From: Brachionus rotundiformis
Lineage: Eukaryota > Rotifera > Eurotatoria > Ploima > Brachionidae
Direction of reading: 5' to 3'
Length of the DNA stretch: 64,000 nt
Assembly (NCBI GenBank): GCA_016802295.1
Contig: JAESIW010000020.1
Location: 1,874,120 to 1,938,119, forward strand
A program made the position numbers and the translations under genes. The notes beneath the pieces are model-generated. The model saw only the letters and a list, made by a program, of their open reading frames with translations. It was not told where the DNA came from and searched no databases. Below, one piece after another: positions 10,055-22,527 of the stretch. Every line of letters begins with the position of its first letter. The first letter of the stretch is position 1.

Positions 10055-11322
10055 TTAATCTTCGCGAAAATTTCCTTCACGTTGGGTTCTATTTTGTCGT
10101 TGTCTACTCTGCTGTCCTTGCTTAGCTTGTTGGTCACGTTGGTTCTGCCTTTGTGGTCTATTTATTTGTTGTTCTTGGTCTGTCTGTCTTTGTTGTACTT
10201 TTGGCTTTCTATCCTCGCGAAGTCTTAATGCATAATCATATAAATTTAAATCAATTATTTTATTCTCTTGTCTGATAGTGGTAATTAAATCTTGGACCCG
10301 GTCTTTCTTCTCACCTTCCAATTTACCTGCCATATCTTCTAAAATAGCCAAAGTCTCTTTAAAAAAAAGCTTATTCACAATTCCTCGTTCTAGAATAATT
10401 TTGTTAGTGTCCTCAGCCAAAAGAATTGCATCATCGATTCGATTTAATCTGACCAAAGATAAAAACTTAAGGTTATTGACTATGTTTGGATTTTTGTTTT
10501 TTATTAATGAGGTTAATTCATATGCCAAATCTATTTGATCTTGGTTATGGGCTAACAAAATTAGCTTTATGTAAGCATTATCATGAATTTCCAAGTTTAA
10601 TTCCTTAAAATCAAGTAGCATTTTTTTTGCATGATCTAATGCCTCGGCAGTATTTAGTCCCAACAAGGCCTCAGTGGCCAAATTAGAGATATCCATGGTT
10701 CTTAATCGGCTGTTTGGGTCCAATTTTTTGTCTTGTCTAAATTTATTTATCATTCTATTTAAAACTTTAATAGAGTCATCATATCTTTTTTCTTCAAGAA
10801 GCTTATTCATTAAAATAGTTCCAGCTGTGTAAAATTTTTGCAAGACTGTGTCATTTTCGTTCAAGAAAAGTTCCAAAGCACGGTCAGTTTTGTTCAGAAC
10901 ATACATCAATCGAATTAATGGAGTCTCAAAATTGAAACCAAAAATCGCAGTTGATTCTTGCTTTTGGTATTTTCGGATTGCATTAACTAAAAGGTCCAGA
11001 TCTGAATCTGATTTTGATAGATACATGAGAGTTTTTAAATCTTCGGTAAATATTTTTCCATCTGGCTTGGATACAGCTTCTTCAATGGTTACTTTGAGCG
11101 ATGCTATGAAAAAATCAAATCAATATAAAATCCATGTCAGATTTTGGATAAAGCTCACTTACATGCATTTTTTCCTTGATCTCTTTCAATGTTATTGGAA
11201 TAATTTTTGAATGAATCTATGCCAAAATGAGCAGGTGTAAAAAATGTTCTTGCCGACTGAAGTGTGATGTAGTGACCATTGGCATTTAATTTTGGTAATG
11301 TTCTGATGATTGAAGACAACAT
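10055..11322 (-). CDS. PTCD2: PTCD2-like mitochondrial pentatricopeptide-repeat protein, two exons
   Basis: Exons 11322-11163 and 11103-10055 (59-bp intron with GTAAGT donor) give 402 residues. PTCD2 is a mitochondrial PPR-type protein involved in processing or stability of cytochrome b mRNA. The match is strongest around FNFETPLIRLMYVLNKTDRA and LLEEKRYDDSIKVLNRM, and the rest consists of helical PPR/TPR-like repeats. The N terminus is arginine- and lysine-bearing with few acids, compatible with mitochondrial import, but was not scored. An unusual addition is the last 45 or so residues, a low-complexity Gln/Arg-rich tail (QQRQTDQEQQ and similar) that I do not recall from vertebrate PTCD2. 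A TTTTTAG acceptor-like site lies just upstream of the ATG, so an additional 5' exon or leader splice site is possible. Confidence 0.7.
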
Positions 11323-11892
11323 TTCAGGTCTAAAAAATTCAAAATTAAATTAAGCGCGTGGAGAAATTTTTATATAATATTAGCATGTTTTAGATTTTGT
11401 TTTAAGAATTTATAAAATTGAAATCTTGCACTTAATTTTAGCAAGAGAATAAAAATAAACTTCACTTTTATAAATAAATATACTGACTTAAGATACAAAA
11501 AAATTAATTTAATCAAGTCAAATTACCAAAATTTGAGATAATTTGAAAGTAGAATTTTTTAACTTATTTTAGTTTTAATTAATTTAAAGAATATTAATTA
11601 ATAATTTGCAATAATTTTTATTCAAAAGTTTTTAATTTTCTATATTCGTGATAGGAAAATAAAATATAAATATTATATTAAATTATATTTGGAATTTAAC
11701 TTTAAAATAAACGTTACTATTGATCAAATTTTTTAATCGAAAATGTCAATTTTTTCAACTGTATCTCAGTAAGATCTTTTACTTAAAACTATTTTTAATA
11801 AGACAAAAAAAATACATTCTAAAAATTTCATTACACAATTTAAATATTTTTTATTATAAATTTGAAATTAGAAGAAAATTAGTTTTAAAAAA
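11323..11892. other. Divergent intergenic region, likely bidirectional promoter
   Basis: 570 bp between the divergent PTCD2-like and hnRNP U-like genes. Extremely AT-rich; no gene recognised. Short open frames here lack any family signature. Confidence 0.5.
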
Positions 11893-13923
11893 ATGGATCA
11901 AGTCGAAAATTCGGCTCAAATCGAAGGCTTTGAATTTAGTCCTGAAGATGTAGTTATTGACCCATATACTTGTGATTTGAATCTTGTTGTTGATAAAGAA
12001 TGTCTTTTGGCATATCCTTTGTCTAATGAGGGATTTTGTTCAATGTGGGCTGGATGCCGGTCAACATTTGGTGTTAATTCAGGACGTGTAGCATTTGAAG
12101 TTCATGCAAGTATTTTTCAATTTTAATTAACTGATTAATTATTAAAATGTTTCTTTTAGCTTGAAGACTATTGTGAAATAAATGATTTGCCAAAAGATGA
12201 CTTGGAACCTTATCTAATACGTCTCGGTTGGTCTTTGAATCACTCACCTCTTCAATTGGGTGAAAGTCCATTTTCTTTTGGATTTTGCAACAATGTAAAG
12301 AAATGTTCTGATAAAATATTTGAAAATTATGGTGAAGCATTTGAAAAGGGTGACTCAATAGCTGCATATATAGATTTTGAAACCGAAAAGAATCATGTTA
12401 TTTTCTCATTTAGTAAAAATGGTCTAGATCTTGGTACTGCTTTCAAAATTAATGTGAAAGATATTCGCGATTATTCACGTAAAGCTTATGATGAGGAAAA
12501 TCTAATTTTTTTTCCACATGTCTTAAGCAAAAACATTGTTTTTGAAATGAATTTTGGTCAAAGAATAAGCTTAATTGGTGATGAACCTTTTGCTCCGATT
12601 AAGTCAGCTTTTGAACTTATACAAAAAATACCATTGGAAAAAAGATTTAGTAATCCAATTGTTTCAAAAAATAAAAAAGATTATCAAGTCTTGATAATGA
12701 TTGGACTACCAGGTAGTGGTAAAAGCAAATGGGTGAAGGAATTTTGTGCCAAAAATTTCGATAAAAATTATTTTGTGATTGGAATTGGTAGTATTTTGGA
12801 AAAAATGAGAGTTCTTTGTCCAAGCAAAAAAGCTAATAGCAGCCAGACTGGTGAATTTACAAATATCAACAGTATGGTATCCTATTCAACTTCAAAAGTC
12901 CAGCCAGAATTGTTTGACAAAGCATTCAAATGTATGAACGAATTAATAGAAATTGCTTCATTGTCTTACAGGAATATTATTATTGACCAAGTATTAAATA
13001 AAAAATAATATTTTTGTTAAAAAAATACTGACTTTATAAAATTACTAAAGGCTAATGTTTATCAATCTTCAAGACGTCGTAAGCTAAAAATGTTCAAAGA
13101 ATACATCACCAAAGCAGTATGTATAATACCAACAGATGAAGTTTACCAAAATAGGCTGAGTTTATCCGAACAAGAAGACGGTGTATCCATTTCAATTGAT
13201 TTGATAAATGATATGAAAAGTATTTTTTGAAAATAGATATTAAAATTGATATTATTAATTATAAATATCTTAATAAGTTGGATTATCATTGCCAAGTACT
13301 TCTGAATTCGATTTGATAGAGTTTGTTGAATTGAATGAACAAGAAGCTTTTAATTTGGTTGAACTTTACAATTCCCAGGCCCAGACAGATCGCTTAAATC
13401 TTTTACTTGAAAGAAGAAAGAAAAAAAATGAAGAAAAAAGTAACATTAAATTTTTGGTTGATTAAGCTAATTAAATTTTATAGGAAAATCTCTGGCAATT
13501 AATCCGACTTTGTTATTGAGGCCAGTATACAGGCCTAATTTTGCTTTTGCCACTGGTATATCGTCATTAAGCTCTCAGCTTTATACCGGAGGTAGATTTT
13601 CAAGATCACTGCCTCCACCAAGACGACCTGTTACAACTCCTTACTCTTCCTATACCAGATCTAATTTAGCCTATCCGCCGCAGGCAGTTGTTTATGGAAA
13701 CATGATGCAGCAGAATGTAGCCGGTCAACAATGGAATCCTGCTCTGCCTTATCAAGGTGCACATCAGTATGTAGTCATGCCAGGGCAGTATCCTCCTGCA
13801 TGGCCCGCTCAATATCAAACTGGGCAACAGAACCAATGGGATCCAGTTGTTTCGACCAATTTATCTCAATCTTTATCCTCATCAGCTTTTCCTAATAATT
13901 ATTCTCAAAATAATCAAAATTAA
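11893..13923 (+). CDS. HNRNPU-like: hnRNP U-like protein (SPRY plus P-loop domain), five exons
   Basis: Exons: 11893-12105, 12160-12990, 13051-13219, 13278-13439 and 13484-13923; 604 residues. The hnRNP U family binds RNA and chromatin in the nucleus. An SPRY domain fills residues 15-210 (FCSMWAGCRSTFG, IRLGWSLNHSPLQLGE, FSFSKNGLDLGTAFKI, FPHVLSKNIVFEMNFGQ). The nucleotide-binding domain carries GLPGSGKSKWV at about 253-263 and NIIIDQ|ANVYQSSRRRK across the second intron. The C terminus is rich in Tyr, Gln, Pro and Asn, like the low-complexity tail of the family. The first intron appears to start with GC (CAT|GCAAGT); a GT donor 6 bp earlier (GAA|GTTCAT) is a weaker alternative, also in frame. 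No N-terminal SAP domain is encoded, so it is either absent or on an unseen upstream exon. Confidence 0.9.
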
Positions 13924-15263
13924 GCTTTGTAAATAATAAAGAAATTTGTTTTTAATTCTATTTAAGAAAAAAATTTAATAAATAATCGAGTTAATTTAAT
14001 GATTTTAATAATTTTACAAGAAAACACAATTCAAAATTCGACTAACAAATTATTTATAGAAATCTCATTCGAATTGTCGTAGAGATTGGCAAATTATTAT
14101 AGTTTTCATTTTTTTATACAATTTCTAATGAATTAAATATTAATGATGAAAAAAAATTTTAAATATATAGAAGGAGTTTAAGTCTATCAAAATTTGACTA
14201 TTCATAGTAACAGCAATTTTTTATTTAATGTTTAATTAATTTATTGATTCATATTTAATTGATCATTGAGGCCAGTATACAGGCCTAATTTTGCTGTTGC
14301 CACTGGTATATCGTCATTAAGCTCTCAGCTTTATACCGGAGGTAGATTTTCAAGATCACTGCCTCCACCAAGACGACCTTTTACAACTAACTTTTAGAAA
14401 ATTATTTTTGAAAAAATTCAAAATTTTAAGCCAAAAATTATATCATTTGAAATGAATTTAATTCAGGAATGGGAAGATTTTATTAAAAATAAGAAAAAAA
14501 TTAGATAGTTAAGAGACTATAGAGAATAACGAAAAGGTGTTTTAAAATATATCGCTCAATATTGGCAAGAATTCATTTTAGGAAAAGAGTTAAATCTTTA
14601 ATTTCAGGAAATAATCTTATCATACATTTCCAAAGCTCGAATAGAGTGATTTTAAAAAATATTTTTTTATTCTAAAAATACTAATTCAAGTCAAAATTCT
14701 TGGTAAATAAAACTTAAAACTTTATTTGTAAAATAATATTATCTATTATTTTTTTTAAAAAAAAAATGTATCATTTAATTAATTGAAAAATTATTCATAT
14801 GATTTAAATAAAATTTTTGAATTTGAATTATTAATTTATACAAAATTAATTAGTTTTAGTTCACCCTCCTCTTTTTGCAATCGAGCTTTCAAGTGTACAA
14901 GCATTTTAGAAAATAATTTTAACGACACAGTAGAAGATGCCGAACTTTTACCTTAGATCAAAACAAGCGACTAATTAATTTGGAACGATAATATTGTTTT
15001 GAATTTCATGACCAGTCGACTAGCCGATTGTGACAAGCATATTTCCAAAAATCGGTGAAAAGGCTACTTATTTTTAAGGTCAAAGCTGGTGAAATGCGTG
15101 GTACTATTCACATTTTTTGATAATAAATATTTTGTTTGTTAGAAAAAAAAATAAAATATATTTTTTAATAAAATTGTGGTATCAAAAATGAAATTTTCAT
15201 GAAAAATTTTTTTTAAAAGTTAATTTTCTAATTTTCTTTTAAATTAAATATATTAAAAAAAAT
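13924..15263. other. Intergenic region holding a stray hnRNP U exon copy
   Basis: Apart from the duplicated exon fragment at 14265-14388, the sequence is AT-rich with many stops in all frames. A moderately GC-richer patch at about 14860-15110 shows no recognisable family. Confidence 0.45.
14265..14388 (+). pseudogene. Partial duplicate of the last hnRNP U-like exon
   Basis: 124 bp here match 13515-13638 in the last exon of the hnRNP U-like gene with two visible substitutions (GCTTTT to GCTGTT; CCTG to CCTT). The match begins and ends abruptly; there is no start codon, splice site or downstream frame. Its near identity points to a recent local duplication about 750 bp away, or to an assembly artefact. 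Confidence 0.85.
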
Positions 15264-15335
15264 TAGCAGCGAATGGTTTCGATCCACCGACCTCTGAGTT
15301 ATGAGCCCAGCACGCTTCCACTGCGCCACGCTGCT
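15264..15335 (-). tRNA. Initiator tRNA-Met (CAT)
   Basis: A 72-nt cloverleaf with acceptor AGCAGCG/CGCTGCT plus A73, anticodon loop CTCATAA, and the eukaryotic initiator features A1:U72 and T-loop GGATCGAAACC. Its sequence is the same as the copy at 24278-24349. Confidence 0.95.
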
Positions 15336-16314
15336 ACGCTAGCTAACTAAACTAAAAACCAAATATAACTTCAATGTGTACTTTATTTTTATTAGATTTC
15401 TAAATATATATTTAAATTAAGTCATGTGTTTATTATAATGTTTAGTTTTTTATATAAATTTTAAAAGCTATTTAAACAAAATATAAAGTTTATTTTGAAC
15501 TAAATAAGTAATTTCTTGTTCAGAATTTCAACACAAATAATTTGTCATGTGAAAAATCGATAGAACAAGCTTTTTTTCTAAAGTTAAAATTTCCTCCAGT
15601 TCTATTTTAGCAAAAATTCAAATTACTATCTATAAAAATATTCTTTAAGACAAGCTTTATTTTTTATTTACACTTTTGTCTAATCTATTCTTAATTAGTC
15701 GAGAATTCTAATCGGACTATTTCGATGGCCATATACTGGTCACGATTTAAAATTTGTCTTTCCTTGAGATTATTCTTTAAAATCTATGGCAATAGGTGGC
15801 TCTTAGGCTCCTTAAAGACTCTATTCATGCTCATATTATCGATTACCAAGCAAGGCAAGACATCTAATTAGCATAATATAGTTCGTCATCGTTTAGCACG
15901 AGCTAGAGAGGGGGGTGTTGGGGAAAAAGCGATGACGAACTATTTGCATGAATATTTCAAAATATGGCTGAATACATGAGCAGAGTATTGCAATTCTGTC
16001 AAATATGTATATTCACAACAAACTACCACGTATGAGACTTCTTAATCATCAAATTTAAAAAATCTTATTTGTTTCTACCTAAGTGAGATAAATTCAAAGC
16101 AAAATTGAATGACCCCAAATTAGAGTTGCTCCGAGAAATTATCTTTTAGATAAAAAAATGAAATTTGAAGAGATAATTTCAGGCGTATGATAGTTTTATT
16201 AGCATTAGGCTAATAGTTATTTAATTTCAAAGCGTCTCTTAAACTTTTAGATTTGAATTTAAGCTAAGAATAAAAAACACAAGTAAAAACAAAGGCTAAT
16301 AGGATTTAGATAAA
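15336..16314. other. Intergenic region upstream of clathrin heavy chain
   Basis: Contains a perfect 14-bp inverted repeat (listed separately) and the clathrin promoter. No gene was recognised. Confidence 0.45.
15878..15943. repeat. Perfect 14-bp inverted repeat with G-rich loop
   Basis: ATAGTTCGTCATCG at 15878-15891 is followed by its exact complement CGATGACGAACTAT at 15930-15943. The loop of 38 nt carries a run of six G and a run of four G, unusual in this AT-rich DNA. It could be a structured RNA, a regulatory hairpin or the remnant of a foldback element. Confidence 0.6.
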
Positions 16315-19300
16315 ATGGCATCGACTACAGCTGGTGCATTACCAATTAAATTTCAAGAGCACATGCAATTGACCAATGCTGGTGTAAATGTGGCCAATAT
16401 TGGCTTTAGCACGCTGACCATGGAGTCAGATAAGTTTATTTGCATTAGGGAAAAAGTTGGCGAAACAGCTCAGGTAGTCATCATTGACTTGAATGACGTA
16501 TCGAACCCCATTCGACGTCCGATCACAGCTGATTCGGCAATTATGCACCCAACATCAAAAGTCATAGCTCTAAAAGCGAGCAGAACTCTGCAGATATTCA
16601 ATATTGAGATGAAGTCAAAGATGAAGGCTTACAACATGACTGAGGACTGTTTGTTCTGGAAATGGATATCAGTTAACACCATTGGAATAGTTACTGAGAC
16701 GGCGGTCTATCATTGGTCTATGGAAGGTGATTCACATCCAGTCAAAGTATTTGACAGACACCAAACACTTCAAGGATGTCAAATCATTAACTACAGATGC
16801 GACCACTCAATGAACTGGTTCTTGTTGATTGGAATATTGGCTCAGGAAAATCGAGTCGCTGGCAGAATGCAACTATACTCTGTGGAGAGAAAAGTCTCAC
16901 AGCCTATTGAGGGCCACGCTGCTTGTTTCACTCAATTTAAGGTAGAAGGAAACAAAGATCTCAGCACTTTGTTCAGTTTTTCGGTTCGCGGACCAGCAGG
17001 TGGCAAATTGCACATTATTGAAGTCGGTACACCTCAAGCCGGCAATCAACCATACTCAAAAAAAGCCGTAGATGTTTTCTACCCGGCTGAAGCGCAGAAT
17101 GATTTTCCAGTAGCCATGCAGGCCTCCAAAAAATACAATGTATTCTATTTAATCACCAAATATGGCTACATTCACATTTATGATGTCGATACGGCCACTT
17201 GTTTGTTCATGAACAGAATTAGTGCAGACACTATTTTTGTCACAGCTCCACATGATCCCAGCAGCGGCATTATTGGTGTAAATAGAAAGGGTCAAGTTTT
17301 GTCAGTGACTATTGATGAAGAAAATTTGGTACCATATGTTACCAACACACTTAATAACCAAGAGCTTGCCTACAAAATGGCTTCCAGATCTAACTTGCCT
17401 GGAGCTGATCAACTATTTATCAATAGATTTAACACATTGTTTCAGCAAGGAAATTATTCGGAGGCTGCCAAAATTGCCGCCTCGGCACCACGAGGAATCC
17501 TTCGAACCCCTCAAGCTATTCAAAGATTCACCCAGGTTCCAACTGTGCCTGGTCAAACTTCTCCTTTGCTCCAATACTTTGGTATTCTTTTAGATCAAGG
17601 AAAATTGAATAAATATGAATCAATTGAGCTGTGTAAGCCTGTTATTCAACAGGGAAAGAAGCAATTACTTGAAAAATGGCTAAAAGAAGAAAAATTAGAG
17701 GTAAGTTAGCAAAAGATCATTAAACCGAATAAAAATATTTTTAAATTTTAATTGATCACATGAATTTTTTGTGATGATTAAGACCATACTATAAGAAAAT
17801 TTAGAAAAATTTTAAAGCAAAATTTTGTTAAAGTAATTGTTTAATTGTTTGAAAAATTAGACATGACTGATTTTCCAGAAGCCATGTAAGCCTTTAAAAA
17901 AAACATAATATTACTATTTACTTGCCAAATGTCGATACTACCACTTGATAATGAAATTATTTTCTCAATGATAATAGTCATAATAGTTTTTACCATCAAT
18001 AAAATTTTATTATCAATCTAAAAGGTTAAAAATTAAAACTAAATTGCCTAATTATTATTTAGAAAAAAAATTATTTTAAAATTTTAAAATATTTTTATTT
18101 TTTTAATTATTAAATTAAATTCATTATTACATAAATTATTTCTTATTTCAATTATATTTTTCTTAAAGCCAAGTGAAGAGTTGGGTGACTTGATTAAGAC
18201 AATAGACTCAACATTAGCTTTGTCTGTGTATTTGCGCGCTGTTGTTCCAATGAAAGTGATCCAATGTTTTGTTGAAACGGGTCAATATCAAAAAATAGTT
18301 TTGTATGCCAAAAAAGTTAACTATCAGCCAGATTATATATATCTGTTGCGCTGTATAATGAGAATGAGTCCTGATAGTGGCGTACAATTTGCCAATTTGC
18401 TAGTCAACGAGTCCGAGCCATTGGCTGACTTGAACCAAATAGTTGATGTATTCATGGAATACAATCTAATTCAGCAATGTACTGCATTTTTACTTGAAGC
18501 ATTAAAAAACAATCGGGAATCCGAGGGCTACTTACAGACCAGACTCCTGGAAATGAATTTGATCAGTGCTCCTCAAGTTGCCGATGCCATTCTTGGCAAC
18601 CAAATGTTCTCCCATTACGACAAGGCACACATAGCTCAGCTGTGTGAAAAAGCTGGTCTTCTTCAAAGAGCTCTTGAGCACTACACTGACTTGTATGACA
18701 TAAAACGAGCAGTGGTTCATACTCATCTGCTAAATCCAGACTGGCTTGTTCAATATTTTTCAACTCTTTCTGTACAAGACTCTTTGGAATGCATTAAAGC
18801 CATGCTACAGGCTAATATTCGTCAAAATTTGCAAGTATGCGTTCAAATAGCCATCAAGTATCATGAGCAATTGACCACACAAGCATTGATTGATATATTT
18901 GAATCATTCAAAAGCTACGAAGGCTTATTCTACTTTTTGGGCTCAATTGTAAACTATTCCCAAGAGTCTGATGTTCACTTCAAATACATTCAAGCTGCAT
19001 GCAAGACTGGTCAAATAAAAGAAGTGGAAAGAATTTGCCGAGAGAGCAATTGTTTTGACCCTGAAAGAGTCAAAAATTTCCTAAAAGAAGCCAAGCTATC
19101 CGATCAACTTCCATTAATAATTGTCTGTGACAGATTCAACTTTGTTCATGACTTAGTTCTTTATTTGTACAGAAATCAGTCTGTCAAGTATATTGAAATC
19201 TATGTTCAAAAAGTAAATCCATCCAGATTGCCAGTGGTAGTTGGAGGTTTATTGGATGTGGACTGCTCTGAGGACCAAATCAAACAGATGATAATGTCAG

Positions 19301-21989
19301 TGCGTGGTCAATTCTCAGTAGACGAGCTTGTCGAAGAGGTTGAGAAGCGAAATAGAATGAAATTGCTTTTGCCGTGGTTGGAGACCCGTATTCACGAAGG
19401 CACAAATGATGCAGCAATCCATAATGCATTGGCTAAAATTTACATTGACTCGAACAATAACCCAGAGAAGTTCCTCAAAGAAAATCAATTCTACGATAGT
19501 CGAGTAGTTGGCAAATATTGTGAAAAACGTGATCCACATTTGGCTTATGTGGCTTACGAAAGAGGTCAATGTGACCAAGAATTGATTAAAGTCTGTAATG
19601 AGAATAGCTTATTTAAAAGTGAAGCAAGATATTTGGTACGCAGACGAGATCCAGAATTATGGGCTACAGTTCTGAGCGAAGATAATCAATACAGGCGTCA
19701 ATTGATCGATCAAGTGGTACAAACAGCTTTAAATGAGACCCAGGATCCTGAAGATATCAGTGTCACTGTAAAATCATTCATGAGTGCCGATTTAAGAAGT
19801 GAACTAATCGAAGTATTAGAAAAAATAGTTCTGGATAATTCGGTATTCAGTGATCACCGCAATTTACAGAATTTGTTAATTTTGACAGCAATAAAAGCTG
19901 ATAGAACCAGAGTAATGGAGTATATAAACAGATTGGACAATTATGATGCACCAGATATTGCCAATATTGCTATTAGCTCTGAGCTTTATGAAGAAGCTTT
20001 TGCTATTTACAAAAAATTTGAAGTAAACACATCAGCTGTTCAAGTATTGATAGATAATGTCAACAATTTGGATAGAGCTTATGAATTTGCTGAAAGATGC
20101 AATGAACCAGGAGTATGGAGTTTACTAGCTGGTGCCCAATTGAAGGCTGGTTTGGTCAAAGAATCAATCGATTCTTTTATAAAAGCAGATGATCCATCGT
20201 CCTATATGGAAGTGGTTAATGTAGCTAGTACGAATAACAACTGGGAAGAATTGGTTAAATATTTGGTCATGGCTAGAAAAAAAGCTAGAGAAACATTCAT
20301 TGAAACAGAGCTTATTTTCGCTTATGCTAAAACAAACCGTCTAGCTGAGCTTGAAGAGTTCATTTCTGGACCAAATCACGCTCAAATACTGGTTGTTGGT
20401 GACAGATGCTTTGAGAATAAAATGTACGAAGCTGCCAAAATTTTGTACAATAACATTTCAAATTATGGCAAATTGGCCATTACTTTATGTCACATGGACG
20501 ATTTTCAGGGCGCTGTGGAATCAGCCCGTAAAGCTAACTCGACCAAAACATGGAAAGAAGTGTGTTTTGCATGTGTGGAACATGGTGAGTTTCGTTTGGC
20601 TCAAATGTGCGGTTTGAACATTGTCGTACATGCTGATGAGCTTGAGGATTTGATCAATTACTACCAAGAGCGAGGATACTTTGAGGAGTTAATCCAATTA
20701 TTAGAAGCTGCTCTAGGTTTAGAACGAGCTCATATGGGTATGTTTACCGAGCTTGCTATTCTCTACTCAAAATACAAGCCACAAAAAATGAGAGAACATT
20801 TGGAACTATTTTGGTCACGTGTTAACATACCAAAAGTGTTACGAGCAGCTGAGCAAGCTCATTTATGGTCCGAATTGGTATTTTTGTATGACAAATATGA
20901 AGAGTATGATAATGCTATACTGTCTATGATAGCTCATCCAACCGAGGCATGGCGTGAAAACCATTTTAAAGACGTTATTACCAAAGTGGCTAACATAGAA
21001 CTGTACTATAAGGCTATTCAATTTTATCTGGATTACAAACCAATGTTATTGAATGATTTGTTGACTGTACTTTCGCCCAGATTGGACCATACTCGTGCAG
21101 TCAGCTATTTTGTCAAAGTAAATCAATTGCCATTGGTAAAACCATATTTGAGATCGGTACAGAATAACAACAATAAGTCGATAAATGAGGCATTGAATAA
21201 TTTGTTAATTGAGGAAGAAGACTTTCAGGGACTTAGAACCAGCATTGACGCTTATGATAACTATGATAACATAAGTTTGGCCCAAAGATTGGAAAAACAT
21301 GAGCTAATCGAATTCAGAAGAATTTCTGCTTACTTATACAAGGGCAATAATAGATGGAAACAGGCCATTGAGCTATGCAAAGCAGACAGATTGTACAAGG
21401 ACGCTATGACCTATGCTAGTGAATCTAAACAAGTTGAGCTTGCTGAGGACTTGATATCATGGTTTTTGGATGAAAAATTGTACGAATGCTTTGGTGCATG
21501 CTTGTACCAATGCTATGATTTGTTGAGAAGCGATGTTATTTTAGAGCTGGCTTGGCGATATAATATTATGGACTTTGCCATGCCGTTTATGATCCAAACT
21601 ATGCGAGAGTTTTCCAATAGAATCGAAAAGCTCGAACAAGCTGAAAAAGTTAGAAGCGATGAAGACAAAGAACAAGAGCAAAAACCAATTGTTTTTGGTA
21701 AAAATTTTCTTCCGACTTAAAAAAAAATATTTCTAAAAGGATCATTAACAAAAAAGATCCTTTTCCTTTTCTATTTTTTTTATTTATCAAACTAATTTTT
21801 TTTTAAGAACAACAACCACAGTTGATGATTACAGCAGCTCCTGTTGGTGGCTTTGGAATGCCTCCAGCTGGCATGCCTCCTGCTGGCATGCCTTCTGCTG
21901 GTTTGCCGCAAACTCCATTCGGTCAGCCAACTCCGTTCGGTTACACGCCACAACCAAATCCATACGGTCAACAATTCAACCCTTACTAA
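16315..21989 (+). CDS. CLTC: Clathrin heavy chain, three exons
   Basis: Exons 16315-17700, 18169-21697 and 21808-21989 encode 1698 residues (about 1675 in vertebrates). Clathrin heavy chain forms the triskelion coat of endocytic and trans-Golgi vesicles. The N-terminal beta-propeller (residues 1-330) opens with LPIKFQEHMQLTNAGVN and is followed by the linker and the seven CHCR helical repeats of the leg. The splice KEEKLE|PSEELGDL restores the known junction sequence. After the trimerisation region comes PIVFEQQPQLMITA, containing the QLMxT motif that recruits Hsc70 for uncoating. The last exon then adds Gly/Pro/Met-rich repeats (PPAGM, PPAGM, PSAGL) absent from vertebrate clathrin in this form. 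Intron 1 contains a decayed copy of exon 1 sequence. Confidence 0.97.
17868..17950 (+). pseudogene. Decayed copy of clathrin exon 1 segment inside intron 1
   Basis: TGATTTTCCAG followed by a GCCATG block and an A-run, then TGTCGATAC and CCACTTG, align in order with exon 1 at 17100-17203. There are substitutions and a gap of about 20 bp, and the copy includes in-frame stops. It is non-functional and much more diverged than its parent. Confidence 0.65.
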
Positions 21990-22527
21990 ATTATTCAACC
22001 TTTTTACAGCATGTTTATTTAATCAATTTTTATGTGTTTTTAATAAATTTAATCAAAATGAAACTAAAAAAAAGTTTGAAAAAAATTTTAGTTTGGACTG
22101 CGTTAAATTAGAGAGTGAATCATGGAATATTTTTCTTTTAGGTGTTTTTTGAATATTTTTTAGAAACAGCATTTTTATTATTTTATTTTTTGATCAAATG
22201 TGTCCCTCAATCGATTAACTTCGAAAATATTCCAATTATTGATCCTAAAAGCTAAAGCTAAATTTTCATCATAAAAAACTTGTATCCTTATTTTTTTAAT
22301 TTTAGAATTAAATAAATAAACAAATCTAAAATATATGTACATTTTCTCATTTGATCTTAGACATGAAAATTCCTAATCGATTAATTAATTTTTTATATTA
22401 ATAAATTAGTCTACTATCCAAAAAAATAAAAGAGGTTTTGGTTTATTAAAAAAATTTAATTCCAATTGATTGACTTTTTTAAATGTTTTTGTATCGCAAA
22501 CGAAATATATACCTTGTAGAATAATTT
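21990..22527. other. Intergenic sequence downstream of clathrin
   Basis: AT-rich 3' flank with no recognised gene; an open frame overlapping the end of clathrin is a shadow. Confidence 0.45.

Noticed and set aside
10278..11210. Plus-strand frames of 86 and 120 residues.
   Set aside because: Antisense shadows of the PTCD2-like exons with no family signature.
14400..15260. Possible gene remnants in a GC-richer patch downstream of the hnRNP U copy.
   Set aside because: No frame longer than about 30 codons and no recognisable motif.
21844..22152. Plus-strand 102-residue frame downstream of clathrin.
   Set aside because: It is a frame-shifted reading of the last clathrin exon and its 3' flank.
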